This document shows, in pieces, positions 1-14,400 of a DNA stretch of 64,000 bases (position 1 is its first letter; every line of letters begins with the position of its first letter). The stretch is from positions 8,990,001 to 9,054,000 of the forward strand of contig OZ176054.1 in NCBI GenBank assembly GCA_964247055.1. The letters are read 5' to 3'. The translations under genes were made by a program, and so were the position numbers. Under the pieces are notes generated by a model that was not told the DNA's origin, searched no databases, and was given only the letters and a program-made list of their open reading frames with translations. The stretch is from Paragordius varius (Eukaryota; Nematomorpha).

Positions 1-25
1 ACGGGCCGCATGTTGAGGACCCCTG
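1..25. mobile_element. hAT-type element, terminal fragment
   Basis: The first 25 bases hold a GGGCCGCAT core and finish with GGACCCCTG. This resembles the ends of the hAT elements at 41456-42139 and 47705-48053, whose termini read CAGGGGTG or CCACCCCTG next to GGGCCGC-type blocks. The rest of the element lies outside the window, so its target-site duplication cannot be tested. The call rests on sequence likeness alone. Confidence 0.5.
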
Positions 26-81
26 ATTTATACTGCAGCGTGGATTTAAAATAAATAAATAGAAATTTACTTAAATTTTAG

Positions 82-2326
<2,245 letters not shown>

Positions 2327-4294
2327 TAATATATATTTTATTTTTTACATTAATTTATAATCACATTAATTAATTACATAGACACATATTAATATAAATA
2401 AATAGGTAATTACTCATTGAATACACCATGAAGTTATGTAAAAAAATTTTGTGTAAAAAAATTCTTTCGCTGCACTACATGAAGCGGATATAAAAACAAG
2501 TCTTCTGACTAGTGAAAATAAGTCTTGATGGTCGGTAAGATAAACTTCCGAAATTCTTAACATTTAAAATGAAAAAAATTAATGACCTTTACCCTAAGTT
2601 TTGACCTGGTCGGCGCAACCCTAGTTGCTACAAGTCGACGTCGACTTTTTGCAATATTGGTAATTAAGCTTCTTCACAAATTAAAGTTTTTTTACTCTTA
2701 AATTCTGTCAAAGGGCATTGGTTTCTTTTCGATTACTGTCCATCCACCTTATTTTTCTTCCGCCCATTTTGCGTGCACCGCTGACCTCTTCCAACATCAA
2801 AGTCTTTCCAGGGCTAGACCTTATAATATGGCCTAAAACAGATAGTTTGGTGCGGACGAGCATACCAAGCAATGACATACAGGTATTGATTTGGTTTAAA
2901 ATTGTTAGTTATTTTGTCGAGCCATTTTATTTGAAGAAGTTTTCTCCACACCCAGAGTTCAAAGAAATTTTTTATCCGTGAGTCGGATAGATTTAGAATG
3001 TCTCCTTTTCACCCGTAAATAAAAAAAGTTGCAAAAATAGTTGCATTGGCAAGCCGAATTTTCATTTTTAAACTGAATCACGGGATGTTCAATTATTATC
3101 GTCCCGGAAATTCAGAGATTGTGTAGTTTTTTACTATATCGATAGAGTGCTCGTTGATAGTTACAAACTGTGTAAAATAATAAATTACAAAAATATTTAG
3201 ATAAACGACCCAAAGTTATAAATTATTTTTGTAATATAACAGAGAAAAACTTTGACGAATAAACACCGAAAAATTCAAATGAATTTTAGAGGCATTTTGA
3301 CATATTTTGAAGATTAAAAACTCAAACGAATACCAACTTATAATAAAAAACATTTTAAAATTATATATGGTAAAAATAAACCTATAAAATTAAAAAAAAA
3401 ATTGGACCCTTAATTTCACACACTAAGATAAATAATTGGGGAACGAACCCATCATTTGACAATGATTTTTATTCGTTTACAAATGCGCCAACCATAGTAA
3501 TGCCATTTTTAGTGATGGCGCCCTCTTCTGCAAAAATACTCTTTAAAAACAAAGCGCCGAAAATAGTGCTTCGAAAGAATTTTCCGGAATCGGGAAGAAC
3601 CGTAAATTAAATAATCTATATTATCTTTTCATTGAATGCAATCAGAATGGAGCATGTCCTATGTGTGGAGCTGACCCGCTATAAAATGTTTTCTCAATGT
3701 TATTTTACGAAAATGTATGATACTATGTGTAATCGAAAATGACTTTAGATATTTTCCTTATTTAAGTTTATAGTTGTTCTTAAAATTAGCCTTTGAGCAG
3801 CCCAGTAGGTCAAATACGCTTCCACATAGTATTTTGCCTTTAAAATCGTCACGAAAAGGTAAAGGACTTTTTTTCAATAATGGCGGATTAATTTTTCCAT
3901 ATGTGCCGATGGTTAGATTTCATTAGCTCCGAAGTATATCATACCTCTTATTTTAGAAGTTGTGTGTATAAGAATTTTATTAAAAAATTAATGAATGTTT
4001 TGATATTGACTGATAATGTATTTCGGGAACGGTTTTAGATAGTTGTTAAAAACATTTGGTTATTAAATTTTGTTTTAAAATATATTTTCTGCACATTAGC
4101 GTTATGATGATAAACGTTAACTAAAATAAAGAGAAATTGATCTGAACAAAGTATGTTTTATTAATGGTAATCATAGGCTGGTGTCTATTAACACTCATTA
4201 GGACACAACTATCTGACTTGATTTCTCATATTAATTAAGCATATCTGTTCGTATGATAGAGAAATTGGTAATATGATTAATTCAAACAGGATTA
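2327..4294. other. Intergenic, no gene recognised
   Basis: About 2 kb between the PKA stop and the hAT insertion. Short open frames occur, for example 2718-2981 (+), but none resembles a known protein or shows a usable splice context. The section near 3450-3900 is a little less AT-rich and could be an old unrecognised repeat. Confidence 0.6.
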
Positions 4295-6732
4295 CTCTAG
4301 CTCAGTGATAGTCAAACCGCGGCCCGCGGGCCGCATGTGGCCCTAAGAGTGCTTTAAAATTGCCCTATGACCATATTGCTTAATTATTTTATTGAATTTT
4401 TAAAATACAAATAACGAATTTTCGATTATTTTAATATTAATTTATTTTCTTTGGTAGTTGGTAATTTTTATTTTTTACCGAATTTAAAAATGCACAAAAA
4501 TTTCCCTACATTAAAATGATTTCATAATTTTGGCACACGTTGTTTCTGTTTCTGTTCTATTTTCTTTCCCATTTTGAAATTTTTATTGCATTCCTTTTTT
4601 GTATTTAAGCAAGCCTTTCACCCAAACTTGAATATACTATTCTTTTCATTGCTATCCTGCATCATTTTAATAAATCATTCCCATAAATTATTTTTATCAA
4701 CATCATTAAATTTTGACCTGTTTTTTTAAATTCAAATTATATTCCCATTTTGATAAAATTTACATAAGAATCAAACATAAATTCAAGTGATGGCATCTAA
4801 TGCTAAAAAACTTAAATTATCCGATGAAAATCACTCCTTTAAAAATGAATAAGAGGAAAAAAATTTTGCAGTTTTAAATAAAAAAGTTTTATTTGCCTTA
4901 TATGTAAGGACAACATAATTACAAAAAATACAATAATGAAAGACATTACAATCCATCATTCTCATAAACTACCATAAATTATGAGGAAAGAAACGAAAAA
5001 TATGTAAAGATTAAGGAATTATACCAGAAAGAAAATATTATATCAGCTTTCGCCCAGGAAAAATCTGTAACAATAGCTTCGTATGAAATTTGCTATATTT
5101 TAGATAAATATGAAACCGTTTACTGATTCCCATTTAATAGAAGAACTAATAAAATTGCACTTTTATTTGATAATTTCCATAATAAAGATCAAATCATGAG
5201 ACAAATTAAAAAACCCCAACTTTCTGATTCAAAATGTGCTCGATGCAATGAAGATACGTTTAATATATTTTATTATATTATTGGCTTTGAAAAACTGCAA
5301 ATATTTGAGTATTGCTATTGATTCTAGCACTGATATAAATTCAACACCTCAATGTGCGCTCTTCGTGAGATTTTCGCAACGACAACTTAATCAACGAGGA
5401 ATATTTAAAATTATTACCAATGTATAATACCACGAAAGGAAGAGGTTTTCTCGAAACAAATAGCAATTTTTTTGATAATATTGGAATATCTATAAAAAAA
5501 TTGGTTGCGATCTGCACAGATAGTTGTCCCTCTATGATTGGAATTAACAAAGGAACCCTCCTTTAAAAAACAAATATGTTTGCAAAATATTTTATCCTTT
5601 CACTGCTTTATTCATCAGCAATACTAGATTTTGCCTGTAAAAGATGAATCACTCAATTCAGTAATTAAAGCGGTTGTGGATATACTTAACCACATCCTTG
5701 GCAGATGATTCAACCGCCCTAAATTCAAAAAGCTTCTAAAGGATTTCCACAGTGAGTTTGTACACCGCTGTGAGATTGCTAAGCCTTAGCAAAATATTAT
5801 ATAGATTTTTTGTTTAAGACATGAATTTTTATTATTTATAATTTGGAGGTTAATAGTGACAAATGGTGGGTTTATTAGCCTGCCTTTGCATTACCTATAA
5901 ACTTAATTTTTTTAATACGATTCATCAAGGGAGCAAAAAATAACCAAATTTTCTAATCAAATATTTGCTTTTGAAGAAAAATAATAATATATAAACAAGA
6001 TTTCATAAATAAAACACTTAAAACGATTCATGAAGAAAATATGGAATTTACCGCGGAGATAATTAGACAATCATTTGGCATTTTAATCTAATAAAATTAA
6101 ATTCAGATATAAGAAATATTTAAAATTGCTTAAAACTCGTTGAAAATCCATGGCATATGGATCCCAATATTAGGCAAATTAATTTCGGTTTTGATCAGGC
6201 GCATATCATTGAAGGATTCGAGTTTGAAAATTCCAGTTTGGAGGCCATATTTAAGGAGAATCATAGCGAAGAAATATATGTAGGGTTTTGGTAAGATGTG
6301 CCAAATAAATATGAAAATATAAAAAAATGTGCTCAAGTTATCCTAACTGTTTTTCCCTCAACTTATACACGTGAGGCGGCATATTTAAAAATGAAGTATG
6401 TCAAGAGTTGATCAGAAAATCGTATAACCGATGATCATAGAGACGACGTATTAAGATTGGCTTGTCATGAGGCGAAACCAAATTTATCAAAAAATTTTGG
6501 TTAATATCAAAATAAATGTTGTTATCAAAATACTTTAATATTTTAAATGGTGCAAAACGAATTTTTAGCTGGAATAACATGCGATCCGCGAAAATTGTGG
6601 TGATATATAGTATAAACATGTGCATATGTGTCAAATAGCTATATTTGCCATTATAAGGTTCATGGTTTTCGAAAAAATAATATATTTTATTTGGCCGGTC
6701 AAATTTTTTTGGTGAGTACCACTGCTCTAGCT
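4295..6732 (+). mobile_element. Decayed hAT transposon with transposase remnant and 8-bp target-site duplication
   Basis: The element proper is 4303-6724. It begins CAGTGATAGTCA and ends as the inverse of CAGTGGTACTCA, and is flanked by perfect 8-bp duplications CTCTAGCT at 4295-4302 and 6725-6732, the hAT hallmark. Plus-strand remnants of a transposase of the ZBED/GTF2IRD2-like group are recognisable. A start with MASNAKK lies near 4790. The catalytic region around 5290-5560 contains IDSSTDINSTPQCALFVRF and ICTDSCPSMIGINKGT. A C-terminal hAT dimerisation region lies around 6290-6480 with VFPSTYTREAAYLKMK. Numerous stops and frame breaks show it no longer encodes a working enzyme. The matching duplications argue for a single insertion that then decayed in place, between the PKA and THOC5 genes. 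Confidence 0.93.
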
Positions 6733-7286
6733 TGTATTTATGTACTAATTAATGCTCACAAGCACTATCTGCGATCACTGACGAATTGATATATACACCG
6801 CTACATTTTGTACATCAAACAGTGTTTTCAATGCACAGTTTTCGATTCTACAAAATCGCTGAAAGATGGAGATAACACTATACTAGTATTTAGATATGAT
6901 AATTTATTTTAAACATAATTTGTTAGCAAATAATTAATTGCAGCCTTTAAATCACCATTAAAGTGTTTGAGAATCTTTTCAGCATTTTTGGTGGTTATAT
7001 CAAATTCATTGATCTATATTAATGGTTTAAACTTACCAATACATCCGTTTTTCTTTTAATATTTAACTCTTTTTTATGAGGAGCATCTTTAAACAAATTA
7101 ATTGCCTAACATAAAGCAAAAAATACATTTTGGATATTAGCTGCATTAATTTCTTTATCTTCTGAATAATCTGTAACCTTTTCGAGATCTGCTCTACCGC
7201 TATCGTGCTTTTTTGTTTTTTCTTCCATGTGTTTGTGTGTATAAAATAATATACCGATGGTACGTTGTTTTTCAAATCTATAGGAT
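6733..7286. other. Intergenic upstream of THOC5
   Basis: About 550 bp, AT-rich, no gene seen. A CTATAG lies three bases before the THOC5 ATG. It could be a splice acceptor for an unseen upstream exon or a spliced leader, but the sequence alone does not show which. Confidence 0.5.
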
Positions 7287-9923
7287 ATGCCCGATTTGGA
7301 ATTGGATAAAGCAAAACTTGTGGAAAAACTTGATGAATTTTATCAAAAAATAAATTGCATTGATGTTTTGGAAAACAATACAATTTCTCTAATTAATTTG
7401 AAAAGATTGAATCGTTTAATCCAAATTAGGTACCATTCATTTATATAATATTTTTGATGCAAAAATATTAAGGACAAAACAAATGATGTTAAAATCAATG
7501 TTGACAAAAATTATTTATTATTGCAAAATTTGCTGTACCAAGTTAATTACCTTAAACAAGAAGTTTGAAAAAAATATATTTTAGATTGATTTCTGTTTAA
7601 ACTACCCCAGTTGTCACGAGGAATTGGATATAATTCCATGGGACATATTTTTGGCTAAGAATATTGAATTTGGATCATCTGAAAAATTAATATCTGGTTT
7701 ATAAATTAATTTATATTATAAAGCCAATATCAAACTTTTGAACAAGGACGAAGACGAATTGTCAGCATTATACAATGTGACAACGGCTCGTTTAAAATGG
7801 GAGTTAATAGAAAGAAAAAGGTATAACTCGGAATAATTTATATGACGTAACATTTTACGGGTTGTTTATATTGGTTGAATTAACTTAATAAAATGTGCGA
7901 TTATTGTCACTAAAAAAACTAACTTTAATCGGTTTTTAGTTTAATGACTATTATTGGAGATCTTCAAAATTCCAAAGCTCAACTTTTATCGGCCAACAGT
8001 GATAAGTTAAAGAAAATACATTCAATAGTGCCAGCTCTTAAAAATGTTATGGAAGCATCTCTTCCTTTACAAGCACACTTTAATTTGGATATATCTAAAG
8101 TAACCTTCATTTATGCCTATTCTGCTTTTTATATATCAACATTACTTTATTATGGGTCAATATTTACAAACTTATAATTAATTCTTTTTAGTTTGAAAAT
8201 GTAATGAAGATAATCGACAGTCTCCCACTTCCCCTTATTAATTTATTTATCCAATTTAACACTTGGGTCCAACATAGCAAATCAAAAATTAACATTGTAC
8301 GGATTGAACATTACCAAGGTAATATCAATCGTAAATTGATTCGTTGAAATTATTTTTTAATTTTACTTTTTCATACCAAATTTATATAATAGACAATGTT
8401 AGTTTGTCCCAAAATGTGGATACTTTGGTTAATGAACTGTTAAACCAAAACTCTACTGACATATCTGATAATTTCGAAAGGCTCATCTTCTCAATCAAGT
8501 TTTTTCTCGTTTTTTTATATATTATAGAAATGAGTTGTCAGAATCACATACGCTTCAATTAAATATGGAATTCCAGGATTTAAATTATTTTTTAGTATCA
8601 AACATATATTATTTCCCCAAAATTAATCTAACCACTTTGAAAGTTGATTTGGAGCCTAAAGTGAGTTCGATTGAGAGTAATGATATTATGAAATCAATCG
8701 AATTTCAGCAGTTTAGCGATTGCCTATTAACGCAGTTGCTGTTAAGTAATTATTATTTTCTCTTGAATTTATTTCAAACAAGTTATAAAAACATTGACAA
8801 ATAACTTACAAAATTAAATATTTTATTCAATGTGATTTATTGAAAGCATCAATGCTTTGATAAAACCTATTTTATTTATAAGTGATTTATTATAATATAA
8901 TATCCGCATTTGTTTTTATAAGAATAGACCATTTTATAATAGCGATTATGGATATGACTTTATATTTATAGCGCTTTTAATGAAAGAATTACCATCTTTT
9001 AGTGTACGCTTTTTTCCTACCCATTGTATTTTGGGTTTTTTTTATTAATTTTATTTGTCATCCATTAATACTTTTTAACGCGTCAATATGTTACGGGTTT
9101 ATACCATTTTATTTAATTATCATTAACATAGGTTTTTAAACAAATTAAATATTTTGATTTATTTATTGTAAGTAATGATAAAAAAATATTTTTAGTGGGA
9201 AATTAAAAAAAGTAAAAAATAAAATTAATTAAACTCTTCAACATTTTTTAAAAATATCAACAGAATTAAATTTATGGTGTGTATTTAGAATCGATTCCCA
9301 TTTCACCCCCCACAACACAATGGTTAATGAAGTTGCAAATGATTTCAGACATTGGTGATTCAAATATCTCAAATTTAAACCATATGATACCCATGATATA
9401 TAATAAGGTTTTTTATGCAAGAATATTTTTTTAATTACTTCTTTTTTAATCAAACCTTACCAGATTTGAAATTAAAAGAAATATTATTTAATAATTATTT
9501 TTATTTGTAGATTGGGGTACCCATAAACACCCATATTACCGTTAATGATTTCCAAATATTATCTTCTCAATTGGTGTCATTTCAGGACTTTTCTCAAGGA
9601 CTGGATCAATTATTAACATACGTTCAACCTGCTGTACACTTATTATTATTGGTAAACTTTTTTTAAAATAGTTGCTAAAAACCTACTTAATTATTTATAA
9701 GGACACAATAAAAATGAACTTTGTACGACAAATGATATTTATATATTTATTAATCCTTTTTAAATAGTATAGTATATATCAAAATAAAAGTATATAAATT
9801 TTAAATGATATTAGTAATAAATTGCTAAAATTTTATAAAAAAATTATTAACTAATTTATATTAAATCACGGAATAATATTTAGGCTACCATTAATAATAT
9901 CTACTTATATATATATGTGGTTT

Positions 9924-9958
<35 letters not shown>

Positions 9959-11137
9959 GCCTCTCAAATTTGTTTGGAAATTTTTATATAAATGATTTAA
10001 ATTAGTAAATTACAAACATTTAAAGTAATTATTTTTTTGTATAATCAATAATCCCATTGATATAAATGTAAATGTTGGCTAAAAAATTTTCCGGAATATT
10101 GATAGGTTTTTCAAGAATAAATATTTTATTCCTCCATCAATGCGCGGATCCTATTCGATTCATTTTTTGAATAGTTCGCTGGTTTTTCCAATCTTATAAA
10201 TAAACTCTCTTTAAAAGGCTAGTAGTATACTTTAGATATCTTAAATTATCTTTTATTTAATTTTAGTTGATAATAGGGATAAATGAATAGTTATCAAGCG
10301 TTGTGTGAGCCTACAAATAATTGGACACATGAAAGCGCCTTATAGGATTGATTTATGACATTATAATTATTAAAATGTCCTATGAATTTTGGTTTTTTCC
10401 CAGTATTTGCCAGTAATTATCAAACCGATTTAATAAATACTGTTAAGACCAAATTTTTTTAATTTTTACCTAAAATAATTGTTGAATTATTATGTAAAAA
10501 TAATATATCTTAACTATAGATATTTGGATTGCGTCATATTTTGTCCAAACAAACCAATATCAACGAATTCAACTCCTTGTTCTCATTAATCAAAGGTGTA
10601 AATATACATATTGAATGTGATGTTTTACAATTTGTTTTGGAGTTTGTGTTGGTAATTAAAGATCAAGAATATACTCTCATTATAATGTTTCCGGTGTTCG
10701 AAAGCCTTGCCCATTTATTTTGTCATGATGAAACACCCAACAAATTGGTTAATGAACCCCCCTACCCGAAAATATCGATCAAATTTCATCAAACTCACCA
10801 TGATATTGAAACAAATCCTAACAATGAAATCACCTTCAATATTCATGATGTATCAAATAACTTAACGAATTTCGTCAATAATCTTAATATTGGTACACAA
10901 AACGGCATACAAAATCATTGTCATTTCATAAAACTTTTGCATGATTTGTTTTATGAAATCTTATTACCCCTTACTAATGACCCTAATCATGAGAAAATTA
11001 ATAATGATGATGATGATGGCAATGTTTTAAAAAGTGAATTTTTGTTTTTACAAAATCTTGATGTGAAAGTATATGAAGACATAATTTTTCTTTTCAAATT
11101 AGAAAATGAAATTACAAAAGATGTGTCTGAAAATTAA
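7287..11137 (+). CDS. THOC5: THO complex subunit 5
   Basis: THOC5 is part of the nuclear THO/TREX complex that couples transcription and splicing to mRNA export. Exons read: 7287-7429, about 7473-7562, 7585-7696, 7724-7820, 7940-8099, 8192-8318, 8393-8498, 8528-8745, 9289-9407, 9511-9651, 10520-11137. Family matches run in order: LKRLNRLIQIR, NYLLLQNLLYQV, a TTARLKWELIERK block, VPALKNVMEASLPLQ and LPLPLINLFIQ, then a weakly conserved C-terminal half. Introns at 7563-7584 (22 nt), 7697-7723 (27 nt) and 8499-8527 (29 nt) are tiny. Each is needed to keep the reading frame and family match. The first junction (7430-7472) is one base out of frame for the matching reading, which could be a non-AG acceptor or an assembly indel. 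About 643 codons, close to human THOC5 (683). AATAAA overlaps the stop codon. The ATG start is the first in-frame one after the last upstream stop. Confidence 0.85.
7563..7584 (+). other. 22-nt spliceosomal intron in THOC5
   Basis: GT at 7563 and AG at 7584. Read through, it would place a TGA two codons after the NYLKQE exon end. Removed, it gives YLKQEIDFCLNYPSCHEEL, which matches the family (HLQKEITKCLEFKSKHEEI). Confidence 0.85.
7697..7723 (+). other. 27-nt spliceosomal intron in THOC5
   Basis: GTTTATAA at the 5' side and TATAAAG at the 3' side. It contains an in-frame TAA if retained. Splicing joins EKLIS to ANIKLLNKDEDEL in phase. Confidence 0.8.
8499..8527 (+). other. 29-nt spliceosomal intron in THOC5
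   Basis: GT at 8499, ATTATAG end at 8527, pyrimidine-rich interior. Removal joins IFSI-K to NELSESHTLQLNMEF, which restores the frame of the conserved strand-rich segment. Confidence 0.78.
9926..9957. repeat. AT dinucleotide microsatellite
   Basis: A TATATA run inside the last THOC5 intron, with a shorter TATATA block just upstream near 9906. Confidence 0.9.
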
Positions 11138-11494
11138 TAAATGTTTTATTCTTCTATCACTGTCTAGGTTTGATATAAAAAGGTTTAAACTTAGAAGAAA
11201 AGGCGGCCTTTCAAAAATGACAGCAATATAATTAGTACCTTGCTTTTTTTATTGTTAGAGGATTTGCATTTTTCGAATTTTTATATCCTCTTTGATATAT
11301 CTGAGTTTATTGTACTCTTTCACAGGTTTTTCATGTGCCAAAAAGACATAAAAATTAAAAAGATGATATTTTTTACCCACACATTATTTGCAATTTCGTA
11401 CATCAAATATTGTTATAAGATGCATTGGACCATACCATAATTTTTAATGTCTTTATTATTATTATATTTATTATAACTTTTTATTTTTAGACTA
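11138..11494. other. Convergent 3' intergenic between THOC5 and Wnt5-like
   Basis: About 357 bp separating two stop codons that face each other. AATAAA-type poly(A) signals sit at 11136-11141 (+, overlapping the THOC5 stop) and roughly 10 nt past the Wnt stop (-). No other gene seen. Confidence 0.7.
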
Positions 11495-14400
11495 TTATTT
11501 GCATATATATAATGTGACATTTGTGCTACACAAAGCACACTCTACGTTACAACACCAATGGAATTTACAATTACAGCGCTGTTGGAGTGTAATAATTTTT
11601 GTTTTATAGCCTCGACCACAACATAAATTATAACATTCGGCTGGGTTCAGGAGTGGTTCAGCCATGTTTGAGACTTGTGTCGGCCCCTTTTCATTTTTAT
11701 AATTATTATTCATATTATTTTGCATAAATTGATGGTGTGATAACACATTATTATCCCCATCATTCAGGATACTATTATCATTTTTATTGTTATTGCCGCT
11801 AGTAGGATATGAGTTTTGTGGTACCATTTCATAGGATGTGGATGATGATAAGTGATACAGAGTTAAAAGTTCATTGAGACCTCCACCATGAAAGGCTACC
11901 ACGTCTTCCAACCCATTCAGATTATCTGGTAATTCCGTTCGAGTCCTTATGTTTGTTGTCGTCCCTTGAGATGTGAAAAGTTCATTGTTTCTTCGATACC
12001 TTTCTTTGTTTTTATTGAACAATGTTGAGCCTTCGTTTTCTTTATACCGTAGGGTTGAATCGGCCGTATACAATTGTTGATACACTAAACCACAAACACG
12101 TCCTTTTGTACCATTAAGGCCTAAGCGAATGTCTGTTTTACAAAAATCGGGGGATTGTTTAAGGAAAACCAATTCACCTAGCGCCAACTGTTTTGCATCA
12201 ATTGTACGTGCGTGTACACTCTTCTTTGTAACACGGTGAGCTGACTCAATGGTGTCTTTATCTTTTACTATTTGGAGACTATTTTGTTTGCGATTCAATT
12301 TAACCCGTTGTGCCGTATCATATTTATCTTTCAGGATTTGACCGATTTTGCGGAAAGGGGCATTTTGCAACCAACATGTTTTCATGGCGCAAGAGCCAGA
12401 AACACCCAGACAATTGCATAGGACAGAACTGGTATAATACACCGCCTATAGATGATAAAATATAAATGATATTCTTTATAATATACTTAAGATTTTATTA
12501 AAGTTTTAATATATAGACTATTAATCTCTAAAGAAATTCATTATAAATCTGTGAATGATAAAATTCACGGTAGATTAAAATGTAAATTGCCAGTAATAAA
12601 AATATATAATATCTTACTATATTTACAACATTTTTTAGTTTTTGCTGACCAAAATTTCTTCAAATTTAAAATGTGATATAAAATGCAGTTTTTAGAGATT
12701 ATATATATATATATATAGATAGGTACAATAAAATGTGGTAAATAACTACAGCATCACAAATAATTTAAATATAATACCCTACGTCCGACTTCATTATTGT
12801 GTAAATTCATTAGAGATTTGGCATATTTATTTCGTTTACGATTTTGTCCACCTTTAGAACCATAACCACGTAATCTTTGCCGCTTTGCTGTGTATGAATC
12901 ATTTGTCGTATAATGATAATCACTGTTACCATTATAAAATGGATTGTTAGGGTGATTGAAGCGTTGAACATGCTGAAATTGGCGATCAAACAGTTTTTGA
13001 CCAATTTCACGCTCCCTTATATCTATGAATTCTTTGGCGAATTTGTATCCGTATTTAAGGTTATCTCCACACCCATCCCATTTCCAAGTTGATTCAAGGT
13101 TTCTGGGCCGTTTAACTTGGGCACAGCCACAACTAGATAGAATGCCTTGTCGACAAAGTCTACTGATGGCATGTACGACTCCAGCGCTATTGATGGCATG
13201 CGTGAAGGCAGTTTCTCGACTTGCTAAAAACATGGAAATAATGCAAAATTACATTTTTTTTCAAGTCCAAAGATATAACTTTTAGGGAAATTATTAACTG
13301 ATTTCATCCAAATTATTTTTAGAAATCTGCCCAAATAATATCCATATATGGATACCTCTGCTCATTGTTTTTTTTTAAATACATTTAAATTAAAAGTTAA
13401 ATACTTTTATTAAAAACAAAGACGTTTTGCCAATTATATAATGTTAAAAACAGCATGTTTTAAGTGTTGATGTGAAAGTCACCAATTTTGTTTTTAATAT
13501 TAATAAAGATGGGACAGCTTTGATCTTAATATTTAAGTATATAAGAACAGTGAATACCCAAAATAAAAAATTATTCTTAAGCCATTTATTACTATAATCA
13601 CAACAAATTACATCAGAATTTACATTTAGTAAATAATTTAATTATAGATTCTGAATTTTTAATGTAAAAATATTTATTTAGCAAGCCAAAACATAATAAA
13701 TTTATTAATGTCCCTCAACGTCGAAATATAGTAAATGGTAAAAAACTACTAATTGCTTAAAACCAATAAAATTAATAAGCATAGTAGGGTGAAAGTGCTG
13801 AAAGCATATTTTATAATATAAACTTTTAAATGTTAAGACTAAAGGATATGTCGCTGACAATATGTCAGGAACAAAGTTGGATATATAAGAAATCGATGTG
13901 AAAACACAACAAATCATAGTTAGATCCAAATGATAAGTGCAAACAAGCAGAAACTGGGATATGATTTCTATGGGTCAAATGTACATATTTATAAGTTTTT
14001 CGTGTAATTTTAACTTAAGTTAAAATATCACAACGGATCAAAATCAAAATGCGTTGTATTAAATTTAATATTTTGATTAAAATGGGGTATTTTTTAGTGA
14101 AAAACAGTGAGCTTGACAAACATAATGCCTATGGCCGATTTTAGTATCCAACACCTTACAGTAAAAAATGAAATTAAACGGACAAAACGTTAAAGTAAGG
14201 GGGGATTTTTTTACAAAGACAACCATACTTTTTTAAACCTTAATTTATCCTATAAAAATCATTAAAAAATTGCTAAATACATAATTGATTGTACCAATAA
14301 ATTTATTTATATCATACTTTACAAATCGAAACAATGAGATATATATAAAAAATTACTTTTTGAAAAAAATATTTGTCTTTGTATATTTACGTTTTGTCCG

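Noticed and set aside
2718-2981. 87-residue plus-strand open frame
   Set aside because: Its start is not ATG-supported by context, no family resemblance, isolated from any gene model.
4790-6560. A domesticated host ZBED-like gene
   Set aside because: Many breaks in the frame and perfect flanking target duplications show a decayed transposon, not a retained gene.
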